Of a stretch of DNA of 64,000 nucleotides, positions 43,357 to 55,138 are shown piece after piece. The notes beneath the pieces are model-generated. The model had not been told where the DNA came from and ran no database searches. It worked only from the letters and a program-made list of their open reading frames with translations. Source of the stretch: Symsagittifera roscoffensis (lineage: Eukaryota > Xenacoelomorpha > Acoela > Convolutidae); contig NC_087064.1 in assembly GCF_963678635.1 (NCBI RefSeq), forward strand, positions 66,643,548 to 66,707,547, in the 5' to 3' direction. The stretch's first letter is position 1; each line of letters begins with the position of its first letter. The position numbers were made by a program, and so were the translations under genes.

Positions 43357-44253
43357 CCCGCACCGAGCGCCCATGGATCATAATCGATTATATTGTCATA
43401 ATTTGGTCAGTATCTATAAAATGACAAAATAAGCTATTATAATCCATTAAAAATGGATTATAATCCTAATATATTTTTTTCAGTATAATCCATTATAATC
43501 GATTATAATCCATTAAAAATGGTTTATAATCCTAATATTTTTTAGGTTTCATAAAATGTTACCTTTCACAATAAAACTTTTGGCTCTATTTTTTAAATTC
43601 ATCGCAGTTTAACACTCCAATTTACTGTTTCTTTTGAGTTTTACTGTATTCAACCGCCCATCCCTCCCAAGTTTACCCCCATCCCCCCAGTTGACCCCAC
43701 CCCCGAGTTCCCCCCCCCCCCCCCCCCACCCCCGTTTACTACCCCCTTTCTCCAGTTGAGAACCCATAACCCCCCAGTTTATACCAACACTCCCCGCCCC
43801 CAACAAGTTTATACGCTTACCCCACCCTTTTATGGGGGGGGGGGGGGTAAAACAGGGATTACGTTCAGACATGGCAATTAGTAAAAGACTTGGCGTACAT
43901 TTTGCAAGTTTCTCGCAAAATTTGCAAAATTTTGCAGAAACAGTTGAATTTAGTTCTAAAAATGAAATGGATTATAATCAACTAAAATGGATTATAATGG
44001 ATTTTTAGTTCAAAAAAAATCGACTATAATGGATTATTTTGGCAAAAATAATCGATTTCAGAGACAAAAATAATGGATTATAATCAATTATTATGGATTA
44101 TAAAAGATATTTTTTTGTTCAAAAATAATCGATTATAATGGCAATATAATCGATTTCGTGGTCTGAATTTTTAATTTGTAATGGATTATAATGGATTTTT
44201 TTGGCTCGTAATTCCATTATAATCAATTAGAATCCATGGGCGCTCGGTGCGGG
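43357..44253. mobile_element. Non-autonomous element with perfect terminal inverted repeats
   Basis: The left end reads CCCGCACCGAGCGCCC followed by ATGGAT; the right end is its exact reverse complement, ending GGTGCGGG at 44253. The 897-bp interior has no coding capacity. Near both ends it is packed with ATTATAATC-type motifs, and the centre (43640-43850) is an extremely C-rich strand with a run of about 18 C. The bases GA lie outside both ends and could be a 2-bp target duplication. The transposase family is not identified. It sits 130 bp downstream of the RING-MATH gene. Confidence 0.8.
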
Positions 44254-44299
44254 GAAATAACAGAGTCCAAAAATCTAGTTAACCTAAAAGAATTGTTTT

Positions 44300-44960
44300 T
44301 TGACGATTTAAATTGGTCAAGACCACCAATTTTCCTAACAATTTGGCTTTAACTATAGAGCAACTAACACTTCATCAGTGGAGATTCTGCACATAGAATT
44401 TCGATATGGCGTGTAATTTTTAAACTGATAGAGAATAGTTAAATTCAGCCAAAAAAATCAATTACGCAATTCAAAAAGACACTATTTCTTTATATTGAAT
44501 TTTTCTTGCTTTTTTGACGTTTTAAAAATTAGATAAAGTGTTTCTGGTCTAAGCTCTTCCTTGATGAAACGACGAATAATTTTATTCACTTCCTTGAGCT
44601 TTAAAATACATTATACAAATTTTGAAAACAAGGCTCCCCCAAATAGAGACAATTGTCATTTCGCTTAGTTGTCTTAATCTAGGGTTACACACTGCTATCT
44701 GTCAACAGTAGTATAGCGAATGAATTCTCACAGAAACATTATTGGCAAAGATCGAGGACAGGTGTCAACCTTGACATTTTTTTCAACCAATGAAATCACG
44801 ATCACAAAAGCAAAAGTACCACCGTACCGTATACAAAAGTATCGAGCTTTTTACTGACTTTTTCTGCATTTCAACCAATATAAATTCGCAAAAATGTGTG
44901 TGTGTTTTTTGGTCAACCTGTTATTCAAATAATTGATTCAGCTACAAATAATAAGCTCCG
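44300..44960 (+). repeat. Diverged copy of repeat R
   Basis: GATATGGCGTGTAATTTTTA and CAGTAGTATAGCG followed by ATTCTCACA match the end of repeat R at 20.0-20.4 and 25.1-25.5 kb. AGCTTTTTACTGACTTTTTC matches the leader at 19.0 and 20.8 kb. So the order is permuted relative to copies 1 and 2. Non-coding. Confidence 0.5.
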
Positions 44961-45440
44961 AAATCAGTCAATTTCAGGATGGGGCTAGAATTGCCCCAAA
45001 CAGAAAAACTACTACATTATTATCTATTGTTGAAACAATTTCAATTTGACTGTTTACTCACTTCCCCTAGATTTTCTGTATACTTAAATAGCATGTTCGA
45101 AATTTTATTGATGCTAAAGTGATACGAGCTACTAAATGTTCGACCCCTGCAACTTAAACCATCTGCCCCAATGCTTTCGATCAAAACCTTTCTCATAGTT
45201 TTTTCAGGTTCTTTTTAATTCCTATTTTTTGGGGGATTTTTGATTTTTTTTTCAGTTTTGATTGTAGTTTAATTGTCATTTGGTGTCTTTCAATGTTATT
45301 CTTGTTTCGAAGGGTAGTCGCGAATTTTCGATTTACAGAGACGGGCAGATCGGAGATCGAATTTCGTTCATTCTACCTGGGAATAAAAATATAGGGGAAA
45401 TTGATCAACAATTGATTGTAAATTTTAAAGTTGTGTCCGG
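44961..45440. other. Stretch without gene
   Basis: No frame or repeat recognised apart from T-rich tracts. Confidence 0.4.
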
Positions 45441-45611
45441 ATAGTTTTAGATTGCTCTTTTTTCGGAGGCTCTTAGGCTACTCCTTCAACAAAAACGAGT
45501 CAAAGTTTATACAAAAATTGTAGTCGCGCCACTTTTGGCTTTTTGTTACATTTTTTCTACAAAATAGGGGTCTTCACGTAATTTAATGAAAAATGTTGAC
45601 CAAATTTCCGA
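45441..45611 (+). repeat. Direct repeat outside the 5' LTR of element 2, copy 1
   Basis: It begins ATAGTTTTAGATTGCTC and ends at the probable LTR start. The partner at 62666-62790 starts immediately after the 3' LTR and shares TTTTGGCTTTTTGTTAC and ACAAAATAGGGGTCTT, but lacks about 50 internal bases. As in element 1, the pair occupies the place of a target-site duplication. Confidence 0.7.
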
Positions 45612-45966
45612 TGTGGAACCAGTTTTAAATTAAAATTTAAATTTCTATAAAATATTCCTAACTATTCATTCATATTCCATCTCTAACATTTACACTTATT
45701 TGTAAGTGCTGAAACTACTTGTAGTTTCAGTACCAGAGCAATTTGAATTAAACTTAGAATACAGTTGTTCTCATTCTGGAACTAACTCGCGTAAACCGGT
45801 GTACACTAGATCTATTGACACTAAGAGATATAAGAGTAAGATTAAGATTGGTATTAGACTAAGAAGTTGCACGAATCTATCCGACTGAAAATGAGATACC
45901 GTGACAAGCAGACGGTGTACTTTATCTGAAATTACTCTATGAGTACAGTCAACAGTACATAACTCA
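45612..45966 (+). repeat. 5' LTR of element 2
   Basis: Homology with 62335-62665 is clear from TTTCTATAAAA (about 45642) onward. A weaker match pushes the start to TGTGGAACC at 45612. It ends CATAACTCA at 45966. Inside is a perfect inverted repeat CTGAAACTAC/TTGTAGTTTCAG at 45709-45730. The start is less certain than the end. Confidence 0.75.
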
Positions 45967-45968
45967 TC

Positions 45969-45980
45969 TGGTGCGACTAA
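45969..45980 (+). promoter_or_regulatory. Candidate primer binding site
   Basis: TGGTGCGACTAA begins two bases after the LTR end. TGG is expected opposite the CCA end of a primer tRNA. The tRNA was not identified. Confidence 0.5.
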
Positions 45981-46408
45981 AAGTCTCGAACAAGACCTTA
46001 ACTAGTTTAGATTTACAAAAAACAGACAATCGCAAAATTGCTAAAGTATTAGATGAAATAGACAATTTGTTAGAAATGTCTCTACGACTCAATAGATTTC
46101 CGCCAATTTTCCAAACAATACGAGAAATACCAGGTATTGTGAGAAGACCAAGGACAAGGCACGATCTACGATTAGGAAGAAATCAACCGATTGACTTCAT
46201 GTTAGTACGACGGAAACCGGAACAAACCTTTGTATTTAGAATCCTTTCCGCAGTAAATTTAAGTTTTCATTTGCGAACAAGAAATTTGAAGAAATTTTTC
46301 AGCAACCTTATTGGTGCTAAACCTACTATATATACAATAACGACTGATAAAAACAACACAAGTCGTTCTACCCAAAAAATTTGCAGTAAACTAAAACACT
46401 TTGCATGA
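45971..46408 (+). CDS. Small basic open frame at the 5' end of element 2
   Basis: A 145-codon stop-free frame begins at the primer binding site without an ATG. The first in-frame ATG lies at about 46076. The product is basic, rich in Arg, Lys and Asn (GIVRRPRTRHDLRLGRNQP), with no membrane segment. It is separated from gag by about 2 kb. Neither Gag nor any accessory protein is recognised. It may be an extra element protein or a remnant. Its intactness next to broken genes is odd but could be chance. Confidence 0.35.
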   Translation: MRLKVSNKTLTSLDLQKTDNRKIAKVLDEIDNLLEMSLRLNRFPPIFQTIREIPGIVRRPRTRHDLRLGRNQPIDFMLVRRKPEQTFVFRILSAVNLSFHLRTRNLKKFFSNLIGAKPTIYTITTDKNNTSRSTQKICSKLKHFA

Positions 46409-48262
46409 AATAATTTATTGAATAAAAAATACAAAAATCGGTTGAAATAAAAAAAAATTATTGTTATTTTTATTAATATATACACATCATTTCTTCATCT
46501 CATCTTCATCATCTAAAAAATAACAGCAAACTTTGAAAAACTAACATCATCTATAATCTATCCTTACTAACTCTTTTCAACTTAAAACTTTTGCACTTAA
46601 TCTTATCAAGGCTTATCCTTGCTTCCCTTGGATCTTTAAAAACACTTAGATTAAGTTTCTTAAAGTTCTGATCATCAAGGTTTTCGTTGGATCAAGCAGA
46701 ACAATTATAATCTCCCCCTCCCAGATTTTTAAAGTATCTAACGATCTCAAACGTCGACTCACTATCCAAACCCTTATAATCGACCTAGGGATAATAGAAA
46801 CTTTTGAAAAAACTAACCAATTTAATTAAGATAAACAGTTAAGAACGTTGGCTACTTTTCCTTCACTTGAGCCTTTCCTCTTAGATGACCCAGACTAAAA
46901 CCCTTAAATTAAGTAAGTCATAAAATAGTATCTAACGATCTACTTGCGTTCTAATTATACCTAAACCTTGTGGATTGATTTACTATTCTTCAACCCTTGA
47001 TCACAAATCACAACCCCTAAGTAAGATTAGGTAAGTGTATCATATATTAGAACTTAGTCACGAGAAAATAACAAAACATTCTGAGGAATTGATAAACTTT
47101 TCTCTCCCCAACCTGTCAACTCCGACAATCTATGCCCCAAGTTGAGATAACCACACAAAACGCGTAAGGACTAACAGTTTAAGAAATTAAAAACCTCTAA
47201 CCCCAGAATATGGCATCCATCATCCTAAACCTTACGTCAAGAGATAATCTAGCCAACAAACAAAAAATTGTGTTACATAACAGCTTAATTAAAAACAAAA
47301 AATTTGACCTTGTTATCACACCACACAGACAACAATAGGATATATTAGATCAAAAAGACAAACACAAAAAAAGGCAATCATAATTAAACGAAAACAAATT
47401 ATCACAAAACGATTTTCAAAACGGAGAAACGCAGTCTCTGAATCAGAAACAAACACAATACAAGAACTTCAAGATTTTAAAATCTGGATAAACAAAAATA
47501 ACCCGATCTACGACCAATAATTTTTTTCCGACTAAGAAGCCATATCCCCATCATCAATAAAAAGATCACGCAAAACAAAAAAGTCATATATCAAAAAAAT
47601 AATACGTCTAAATAATTGGAATCAACCAAAAAGACATATTGAATGTTACACACTGACAGTTTTACAATATAAAACATGATCGAGTACAACGAAAATTTCG
47701 ACAATAACTCGATACTCCACATTTTTCATACAACCACAAAATAATCCCACCCGAGGACAAGTACAATTTTGTCACAACTTTATTGTACTTTTATTCAAAA
47801 AAGGAAATAGCCCATGTAAACAAGAATTTCTTGAAGTAAAAATAAACGACAAACCCTTGACCACTATCTCAAAGTTATACGTAATATCACATCATATTAT
47901 GGTAAATTTACAATCGAAATTACATCATCAAATCCAAATCACAAACAACACCAAATACAAAGCGACGATATAGATATAGAATCCTCATAAGCTTTTATCG
48001 AATAGGTAAAAAAAACACCAAAATTCATAAAGAACAGTTTCAATATTCACAAATGATGTTTTTCTAATGATCTATAGCTATCTATCCATATTATAAATGA
48101 AGGAACCACAAGGTGACTCACCAACTCAAACATCCCGACATACAGCCGTAAGACAAGAAATAAGTATTTTCTCAACATTTTTAAATACAATCCGAGAAAA
48201 TCTCACTAGTATGATATATCACAAAATGTTAAACATGATCTACTAAAAAATTTAGCATTTTT
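46409..48262 (+). other. A-rich leader of element 2, no gene recognised
   Basis: Very A- and C-rich, G-poor DNA with stops in all frames. Some stretches on the + strand look like decayed coding sequence but no motif could be read. Confidence 0.4.
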
Positions 48263-48550
48263 TATAATTGATTTTTTTGTCCATAGCATTGATCTCATAT
48301 CACCAGCAAGAAAAAGTTTCGACCACAAAATACAGACGATGAAACTATACTGGCAGATGATCAAACAGAATATATTTGGGACCCTGAGTGGTCTCATCAT
48401 TTATTTATGAATATACCAACTGATTTATCAAGTCAAGCAATTGCCACAGTTTCCATCCATAGAGATTATGTTAGAATAGTCTCACTTACTATTGATGCAA
48501 CACCAAAAATTACAAGTATTTCATTGACAGAACAGGAATCAATATTTTAA
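48263..48550 (+). pseudogene. Short unknown frame before gag
   Basis: About 85 codons follow a TGA near 48288 and end in TAA at 48548-48550. The frame reads TDDETILADDQTEYIWDPEW (48332 on), then IATVSIHRDYVRIVSLTID. The composition is protein-like and acidic at the start. It may be the end of a matrix-type or additional protein upstream of the recognisable Gag. No ATG was found near its start. Confidence 0.3.
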
Positions 48551-49405
48551 ACTTTACTTTTTTAACCAAGAAAAGTTAATCGGAACAAGAAATCTTACAT
48601 AACAAGATATTCAAACCCCATCACCCTTCGTAAACAAAATTTTTTTCTTTGAAACAATGCCAACGAGAAAGCATTTCGCCTGTTCACCCTACACTTACGA
48701 CTCCAATAAATAAAAATGCAGCATTGCAACAAACAACTATACAATCCACAGTAAAACCTTCCGTTATTCCAAAATACTCACAAATGGACCACCAAACATT
48801 TAGACCACTAACAACATCAAGACAAACAAGTGAGCAAAAGGTGTCAAATAGAAAAAACTTCTCAGATCATAAATTTTTTCAAAATCCATAACAACAAAAA
48901 ACCTCAAAATTATTAGTCAAAGTCAATCAAAATCACAAACTCAAAACGTACCTCAACAAACTTCACAATCAGTATTTTTAATTAACAACCACAAGCTACA
49001 CTAGACCTTAGCGAAAATTATCCATTTTTTTAACAAAATAAAAACATTACAAACAAACACCAAAATAGGAATCAATCACATTACTCAGAAGATGAGAAAT
49101 ACTATCATCAAATTTAAAAACGATTAAATACAAACCAGCAAAACAATCATTGAAACATTAATCAACCAAATCCTTCCTATCAACCAGATTTTTTCGAACC
49201 GTATACACGAAATGAAAAAACAAGACAAACAAGACATAACCCAACGTCACACAATAATGAATTTTAATCACAAAACCCAATAAACAAACAAAATTACCAA
49301 CCAACTCTAATGCAAAATAAAATCCCATTACCATATTGTCTACAACAACTCGAACTAACAAAAATCTAACTTACAAATTATTCTCAAAAACCAAATACAG
49401 TAGAA
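48551..49405 (+). other. Degenerate stretch before gag
   Basis: It includes an 80-codon frame (48649-48891) rich in Gln, Thr and Pro, without motif. Probably decayed gag or pre-gag sequence. Confidence 0.35.
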
Positions 49406-50209
49406 TTGCTACAAATGACTATGAATCCATACCTTATGGGTGGATCCTCTATATCTTCAAATAATCCACTAATGGTATTCACAGGAACAGATCCCAAATA
49501 CTCGGTAGAGATTTATTCAAATGCATTCACAGCCAATTTAATTTCAAATAAAGGACCAGAACCAGTAAATACTCCACTTCATCAAAATTGGATACATAGA
49601 CGCACAGCTCTAATGCAAACCACACTTGATGGCGCAGTCCAAATTTTTTTTTCAGTTTTACTATAGATATCAAATCAGATTGGAAAAGATTCACAGAAAA
49701 ATTTTCGAAATGATCGGCTCTGAAAAAAACAAACAACACCAAAGAATTTATGCAATAAACTCATAGAATCCCAAATGAAACATTTAAACAATTAGCTGTA
49801 AGAATTGTAACATTAGTAAGAAAAGCATATCCCATAATACGCATTATTATAAGAACACAAAAATGACTGAAATTTTAATGATGACTCTAAGACCACACTT
49901 ACGGAAAATAGCAGAGAAAAAGAGAGCATCACATCTATCTTCAATTCGAGAACCCGATAAGACTTCACAAAGCTAGTAGATAAACTAAAACAAGCCGAAT
50001 CTACATTGAAATTGGAAGAAACAGATAATTTAAAATTACAATATGTAAACAAAATTCGAACCATTATGTCGCAAGAAATTAATGACTCTGACACTGAATT
50101 AGCTGAAAAGGTCACTCAAATATTAAATATTTACGAAAAAAAAAATTTAAAGGCAAGCCATCGTTCAAAAAATGGTGTAATTTCTGCTGTAGATACGGAT
50201 ATAGCATAG
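49406..50209 (+). pseudogene. gag (capsid region) of element 2
   Basis: The frame at 49406 reads VFTGTDPKYSVEIYSNAFTA and then NWIHRRTALMQTTLDGAVQ, the F-x-G-x-D-P ... W ... A/LxxTLxGxAxxWF pattern of gypsy-type capsid proteins. A stop at 49664 and frameshifts follow. A second readable block, KLEETDNLKLQYVNKIRTI (50006 on), holds a helical segment. Capsid forms the cytoplasmic particle in which reverse transcription takes place. The direction and place before the protease are as expected. Confidence 0.6.
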
Positions 50210-50995
50210 CTGAATGTAGACAAAAACAACAAAATAATCAGAACAAACCACAAAAACGCAGAAAACTAAATAAATCATTTTACCAATAGATAGACAAAGA
50301 CCAAAATTTTTCAGACAAAAACATTCAGGTAATAATAATTCAGGAAAACCACTTCATTTAACTATAATACCTCTAGCCAACAATTACTCTCCAGGTCAAA
50401 GAAATTCACGAAATTTCTCTCAAAATAGATACAGTCGATCAAACAGTATCGAAATAACTATTCAAGATCAAATTCAAATAGAAGCAAGTACTCAAAATAT
50501 AACAGAAATCGTTCAAACTCAAACGTCCGAAACAGATTTCATTTGGAAGATTGTTCTAAAAAATCTTCATACAACAGAAACGGAAATTACTCAAACAATA
50601 GGAACAGAAAACGTCAAAATAACAGATAACGAAACTATTCAATTAATAGATCAAACTATAATATTTATCACAATAGATCACGTGAAAATTCTCCGAAAAG
50701 AAACTCAAATTATGCAAATTGACAAAGAAAGCATTCTCAATCACCGCACAGAAATAATACACAAAACCAAAAATCACAACAAAACTATAGGAGTAGTACA
50801 CCTAAACATCAAAGACAAATTAGCCAAGTGCAATCAACTCAATCAGACCCTCCCGGTTTTGAAAACAAAGAATACACAGAATTACAACTGAATCACATAA
50901 ATTGCGAATCAACAGACGATGTAAGCGAAACAGAAAAAATACTCTCAATAAACATGCTTCAGATTGAAACTGAATACGAATTACCAACAGAATCA
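50210..50995 (+). pseudogene. Asn/Arg/Ser-rich nucleocapsid-like stretch
   Basis: The region after the capsid is built from AACAG, AATAG, TCAAA and AGAAA codons, giving Asn-, Arg-, Ser- and Tyr-rich text in one frame or another. A knuckle-like fragment, YCRYG followed by H and S-I-A-E-C, can be glimpsed near 50180-50220 across a frame change. Such low-complexity tails often replace or extend the RNA-binding nucleocapsid. Confidence 0.4.
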
Positions 50996-51119
50996 ATTTA
51001 TTAACAAAACAATGAATATTACTTTCAAAACCCTGATAATACTCAAAAATAACAGACTATACTAAACAAGAACTTAAAGAATGTTCGAGAACAAATAATA
51101 TTTATCAGAACACATCATA

Positions 51120-51710
51120 TAAAAAACAACTACCCAAAGAAAAAATTTTTATGAAAATAAAACACAACTACCCGAAAAAACAATAATCCCACTTGTCTTA
51201 GAAAGTCCAAAAAGCAAAAAGTTTCAATCACCAGACCTCGAAATTGATTTTTAAATAGACTCAGGAGCAGAATCCAATATAAAAAACATTCCCACATGGA
51301 ATGAAAAACAAACCCTACATCCAAAATTAATACCTTCTTAAACATCAAGCAAATTAGCTACAGCACAGCGATCAAGTTTAACTAATGTTGGAAAAATCCA
51401 ACTATTCCTTGTTCCCGCTCGAACAATGGAGCAAAATAGACCTTTAACTAAACCATTTAAACAAACATTCCATATCACAGATATAAAACACAATTTTGTT
51501 GGAATACCATTTATTACTAAATATATTCCCACTATTAAAATTTTGAACAGCAAAATACAGATAAAAGACAAGTATACCAGAATGAAAAACACATCACTTA
51601 CATTATTTCAAAAATTAAATAAACAACCACCAATTTTCTCCAAATTCTGCCCTATATATAATCAAGAACGACAACGCCTGAATCCACCAGCAGGAGATGT
51701 ATAAATAATT
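51120..51710 (+). pseudogene. Aspartic protease of element 2
   Basis: IDSGAESNI at 51255-51281 is the retropepsin active-site loop with the normal Asp-Ser-Gly. It is preceded by a TAA only one codon away (51252-51254). A second block, NFVGIPFITKYIPTIKIL, in the 51426-51704 frame is the C-terminal part. In the family the enzyme separates Gag and Pol proteins. The stop and a frame change make it a pseudogene. Confidence 0.6.
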
Positions 51711-52098
51711 TTTCAATCAGTCAAGTCCATAAATATATCATGAAACAGAACAAATAACGACTATATATGTCAGATCTTGAATTCAAAGCAATTCATGTTT
51801 TTTTCCGAGTAACGATCTCATCCATCAAATACAGCATAAAGAGTGAATATTATAATAAAACTATTAGATAAATGTCAATCAACAGTTCTTACTAAGGATT
51901 ATCAATAAATAATTTAATGGGTGATAAAAAACGAAACACAGACTATTTCACAAAAAAAACATCTTTCTTCAAACCAACATTCCAGTTATCAAAAAACACC
52001 ACTGAACAACAAAAGTTCCTTACAATGTTTAGTTTTCAACCTTCTAAAATTACACAAAAAGATTTGAACAACTAGCTGAACCACTGCTGAAAAACCCA
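51711..52098 (+). other. Linker between protease and reverse transcriptase
   Basis: Decayed coding sequence with stops in all frames. Fragments such as YFTKKTSFFKPTFQ hint at the usual pol linker. Confidence 0.35.
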
Positions 52099-52965
52099 AT
52101 GGCTTACGCCACATCTAAATTTGATGTTGGAAAAGTAAATTCACCACTACACTTACCTCTGAAACCTGACGCAATTTTCAAAAAACAACGAGCAAGTAAA
52201 GTCCCAAATCATATGCAAGTCAGAGTCAATAGATTACTAGACAAACTAGAACAATGTGAAATTGTTTCCCCAGTAAATGAAGAAGAACAGCCAAAAGGAA
52301 ACACTTTCAAAAATACCGTTTTTATTTTAGCTATAGGAGAATCATTAAAAATCGTTCAAGACGCAAGATATTTCTTTTCCCCCATTGATGAATCTAAATG
52401 AAATTGGCCCATAGAACCAATTCAAGTAATTCTTCCAAAAATAAACCGAAAATACTTTACAACAGCTGACACGAACAGCGCATACAACTAAATGTCACTA
52501 GATGAACAATCACGACGATTAACGCAATTCGTTATTGGACGCCAACAATACTAATTTAATAGACTTTTCTATGGAATCTCCATGGGACCAGTAGCCTTCT
52601 CAGCATTTATGAGTAAAATTTTTTGACCACTCATTCTCGGTAAAGACGTCATAATCTATTTAGACGATGTTTTCATGCAATCACAAACGAAAATTGAAAT
52701 GTTTATTGTCTTAGATAAATATCATCAAGTTTTACTTACAGAAAATATGAAAGCAGCCTCGGATAAATCACATTTTTTTCTCACCCGTGTAAAAATCCTT
52801 GATCATATTATAGAAGCAAACACGATAACTCCATTAAAATCCCGCATAGATACAATCATAAAATTTCAACCTCCATCAAATGAAAAGAACATACAAGAAC
52901 TCTCTGGAATGCTTAAATTCTTAAGTAAATACGTCTTTAAATTGCAACTATTTTTAAGACCATAA
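52099..52965 (+). pseudogene. Reverse transcriptase of element 2
   Basis: The 52099-52401 frame reads SPLHLPLKPDAIFKKQRASK, EQCEIVSPVNEEEQPKGNTF and SLKIVQDARYF, the fingers of a gypsy RT. TADTNSAYN (about 52465), QFVIG and LFYGISMGPVAFSAFMSKI continue the palm, interrupted by stops at 52399-52401, near 52490 and at 52624. The catalytic box Y-L-D-D at 52657-52668 is intact. The 52675-52965 frame carries the thumb (KSHFFLTRVKILDHI, ITPLKSRIDTI). The catalytic box survives although the gene is broken. Confidence 0.85.
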
Positions 52966-53039
52966 TATAACATTTTCAGACAACAAAATATTTTTAAACG
53001 GAGAACAGAACACCAGAAACGAAAACACTCCTCACTGAA

Positions 53040-53622
53040 CAAATATAAAACACTATTCCGGATCCAGACCAACCACTTTATGCTACGTGCAACGCCTAAA
53101 ATTTTGGCATCGGCGCAGCATTATTACAATCACACAATGATACAAATAAAATGATTCTCATTGCAGCTAAAGGAAGATTATTACTATTTACACAAGCTGA
53201 ACTTAGATTCTCTGCACTTATGAGAGAATTCACAGCCATAATATATACTCTCACAGAATATGATTTTTTAATACTTGGATCAAAACATTCAACAGTTCTT
53301 CGTACACCATAAACCCATAACTTTTTTCTTTACACAGAAATCAAATCAAAACCATAGAGTTTATAGATTTCAATTGATTTTAATGAAATTCCCAAATTTA
53401 CATAGGGTTTGGACAGCAGGAAAAAACCGAATACTGCCCAATACTCTCAGTAGAAAGATGCCACCTGATTTATTAACAAGAAAAAAAACAGTAAAAATAC
53501 AACAAAATGTTAAAATTTTTCTTGCAAAAGACGAAACTTCATCACGATTAGAAAGCAAATATGCAGTAAAAACTGATATTGATCAATCACAAATAAATAA
53601 CCTACCACACTTTCTACTGTAG
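53040..53622 (+). pseudogene. RNase H of element 2
   Basis: IPDPDQPLYATCNA (near 53055) corresponds to the block with the first catalytic Asp, here Asn by the look of it, followed by FGIGAALLQSH. ELRFSALMREFTAIIYTLTE (about 53202) has the catalytic Glu. VHHKPITFFF and KFPNLHRVWTAGKNRILPNT with LSR end the domain. Frame changes occur near 53275. This is the standard gypsy RNase H order. Confidence 0.7.
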
Positions 53623-53689
53623 TTAGGTTGCTAAAGCAACCATTACGAAGTAGACCTACTATGTAATTCTGCATTTAAACCGATAGCAT

Positions 53690-54430
53690 ATGCATCAAGA
53701 ATTAAAAACAAAACACAACAACGTATATCTCATGCCCCATGGACTAATAGACTAGTCGAAGGTATGAACCGTCCATTACAAGAATATCTCAGATGTATCA
53801 GAAACGGAAATGATACACGATATACTGAATGGTCAACAGATGTAAAGTTATTCCCTTTATCTTATAATTCACAAATAACAACAACCCTAGGACTATCACC
53901 TTATGAAATGGTTTTCAATCAAAAACCATGGAAACCAATACTGTTCACAGCAAACTCTTCAAAAAACACACAAGGCTATTGCCAACCTACAAAAGATTCA
54001 ATATGTTATAATCTACCATTGCATACACACAATGAAGATCATTTTCATCACCCACAAATTTTGAAACTAGCTTCCGGCACACATACCGAATGAATTTTAA
54101 ACAGAGATAAAATACTCAATGAAATCTACAAAAAATCAGCCAAAAGGTTTTTTATAAAGACAAAATATTCATATCCAAGTAAATTCACGATTCACAACAG
54201 CTTCAAATTTAAAAATCGGAACATATGTCTTAATCTCAAAATTTTTAACACAAAACGGAAATCTAAAACATTACAACCAATCCGAAAAAGACCATTTCAA
54301 ATAATTGGCAAACCCACTGATGTAACATATAAACTTATTGATTCGAATAAAAAAGAAATTATTCAACATAGAAAGAAACGTTTACCCTATTACCCAAAAA
54401 AATACGCTCTCCGTGAGCTCACATAATTAT
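53690..54430 (+). pseudogene. C-terminal remnant of the integrase of element 2
   Basis: About 60 bp after the RNase H-linked frame the sequence jumps to SHAPWTNRLVEGMNRPLQEY, where Glu is the last catalytic residue. The zinc-binding domain and both catalytic Asp blocks are absent, so roughly 1 kb has been deleted. The rest reads SYNSQITTTLGLSPYEMVFN and later KPTDVTYKLIDSNKKEI, the C-terminal SH3-like domain typical of gypsy integrases, ending near 54420 in YALRELT. Function is lost. Confidence 0.75.
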
Positions 54431-55138
54431 AATTTTTTATAGGACTCTGTAAATTAAAGAATAAGAAGTAAAAAAAAAATTTTGCCACAAGATATAAAAG
54501 AAAAATCTCAACAACGACAATCATCACGTCTTCAAAATCAACCACGAAAAGAAAACAAAACATTCATTCCACAATCAAAAACATAAAACAAAAATGAATT
54601 TCAGAAACCCCTTTCTAAATAATTATCATTTAAAATTTCAAAAATAATAACAAATCTTTCTTCTCTTTTCTAAAAATTCATGCTGACACTCTTAATGAAA
54701 CTAGTTTAATTTTAGCCAATCAGAAACTATCTAAACAACAGCTCATTCTGACACCACTACTTTAAACGATCGACATTTAACAACCATCAATCGTATATGT
54801 AATAATAACTAACGAACTCCAGGTCAAAACAACTAACAAGCTCATATTTAACAACCGAAATAAACAAAATCTAAATATTGCAACCCTCCCCTATCAACTA
54901 GTACAAAGATCAACAATATTGTCCCAATTTACACCTTAAAATTCCCTCGAGAAAAATTTTTCAATTAGCCAAAAGAACGAATAACTCTTGATTACCCCCG
55001 ATCATCCCATAAAAAAATTGGAAAGCTCATTCTTAGACTTCCAGACTTCCCCTCACCAAAAATTGCCTATATCCAACCCACTTGTCAAAAACCAATAAAC
55101 ATTGTGACCACATCAGATTTCAGCCTCGAAAAATAAAA
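54431..55138 (+). other. Pol-env junction of element 2, decayed
   Basis: It starts with a basic Gln/Arg-rich stretch that would be the pol tail (QQRQSSRLQNQPRKENK near 54510). The rest has stops in all frames. No splice or start signal could be identified. Confidence 0.35.

Noticed and set aside
43609-43872. Gly-rich minus-strand frame in the TIR element
   Set aside because: It is caused by the C-rich tract. It has no methionine-led context or domain.
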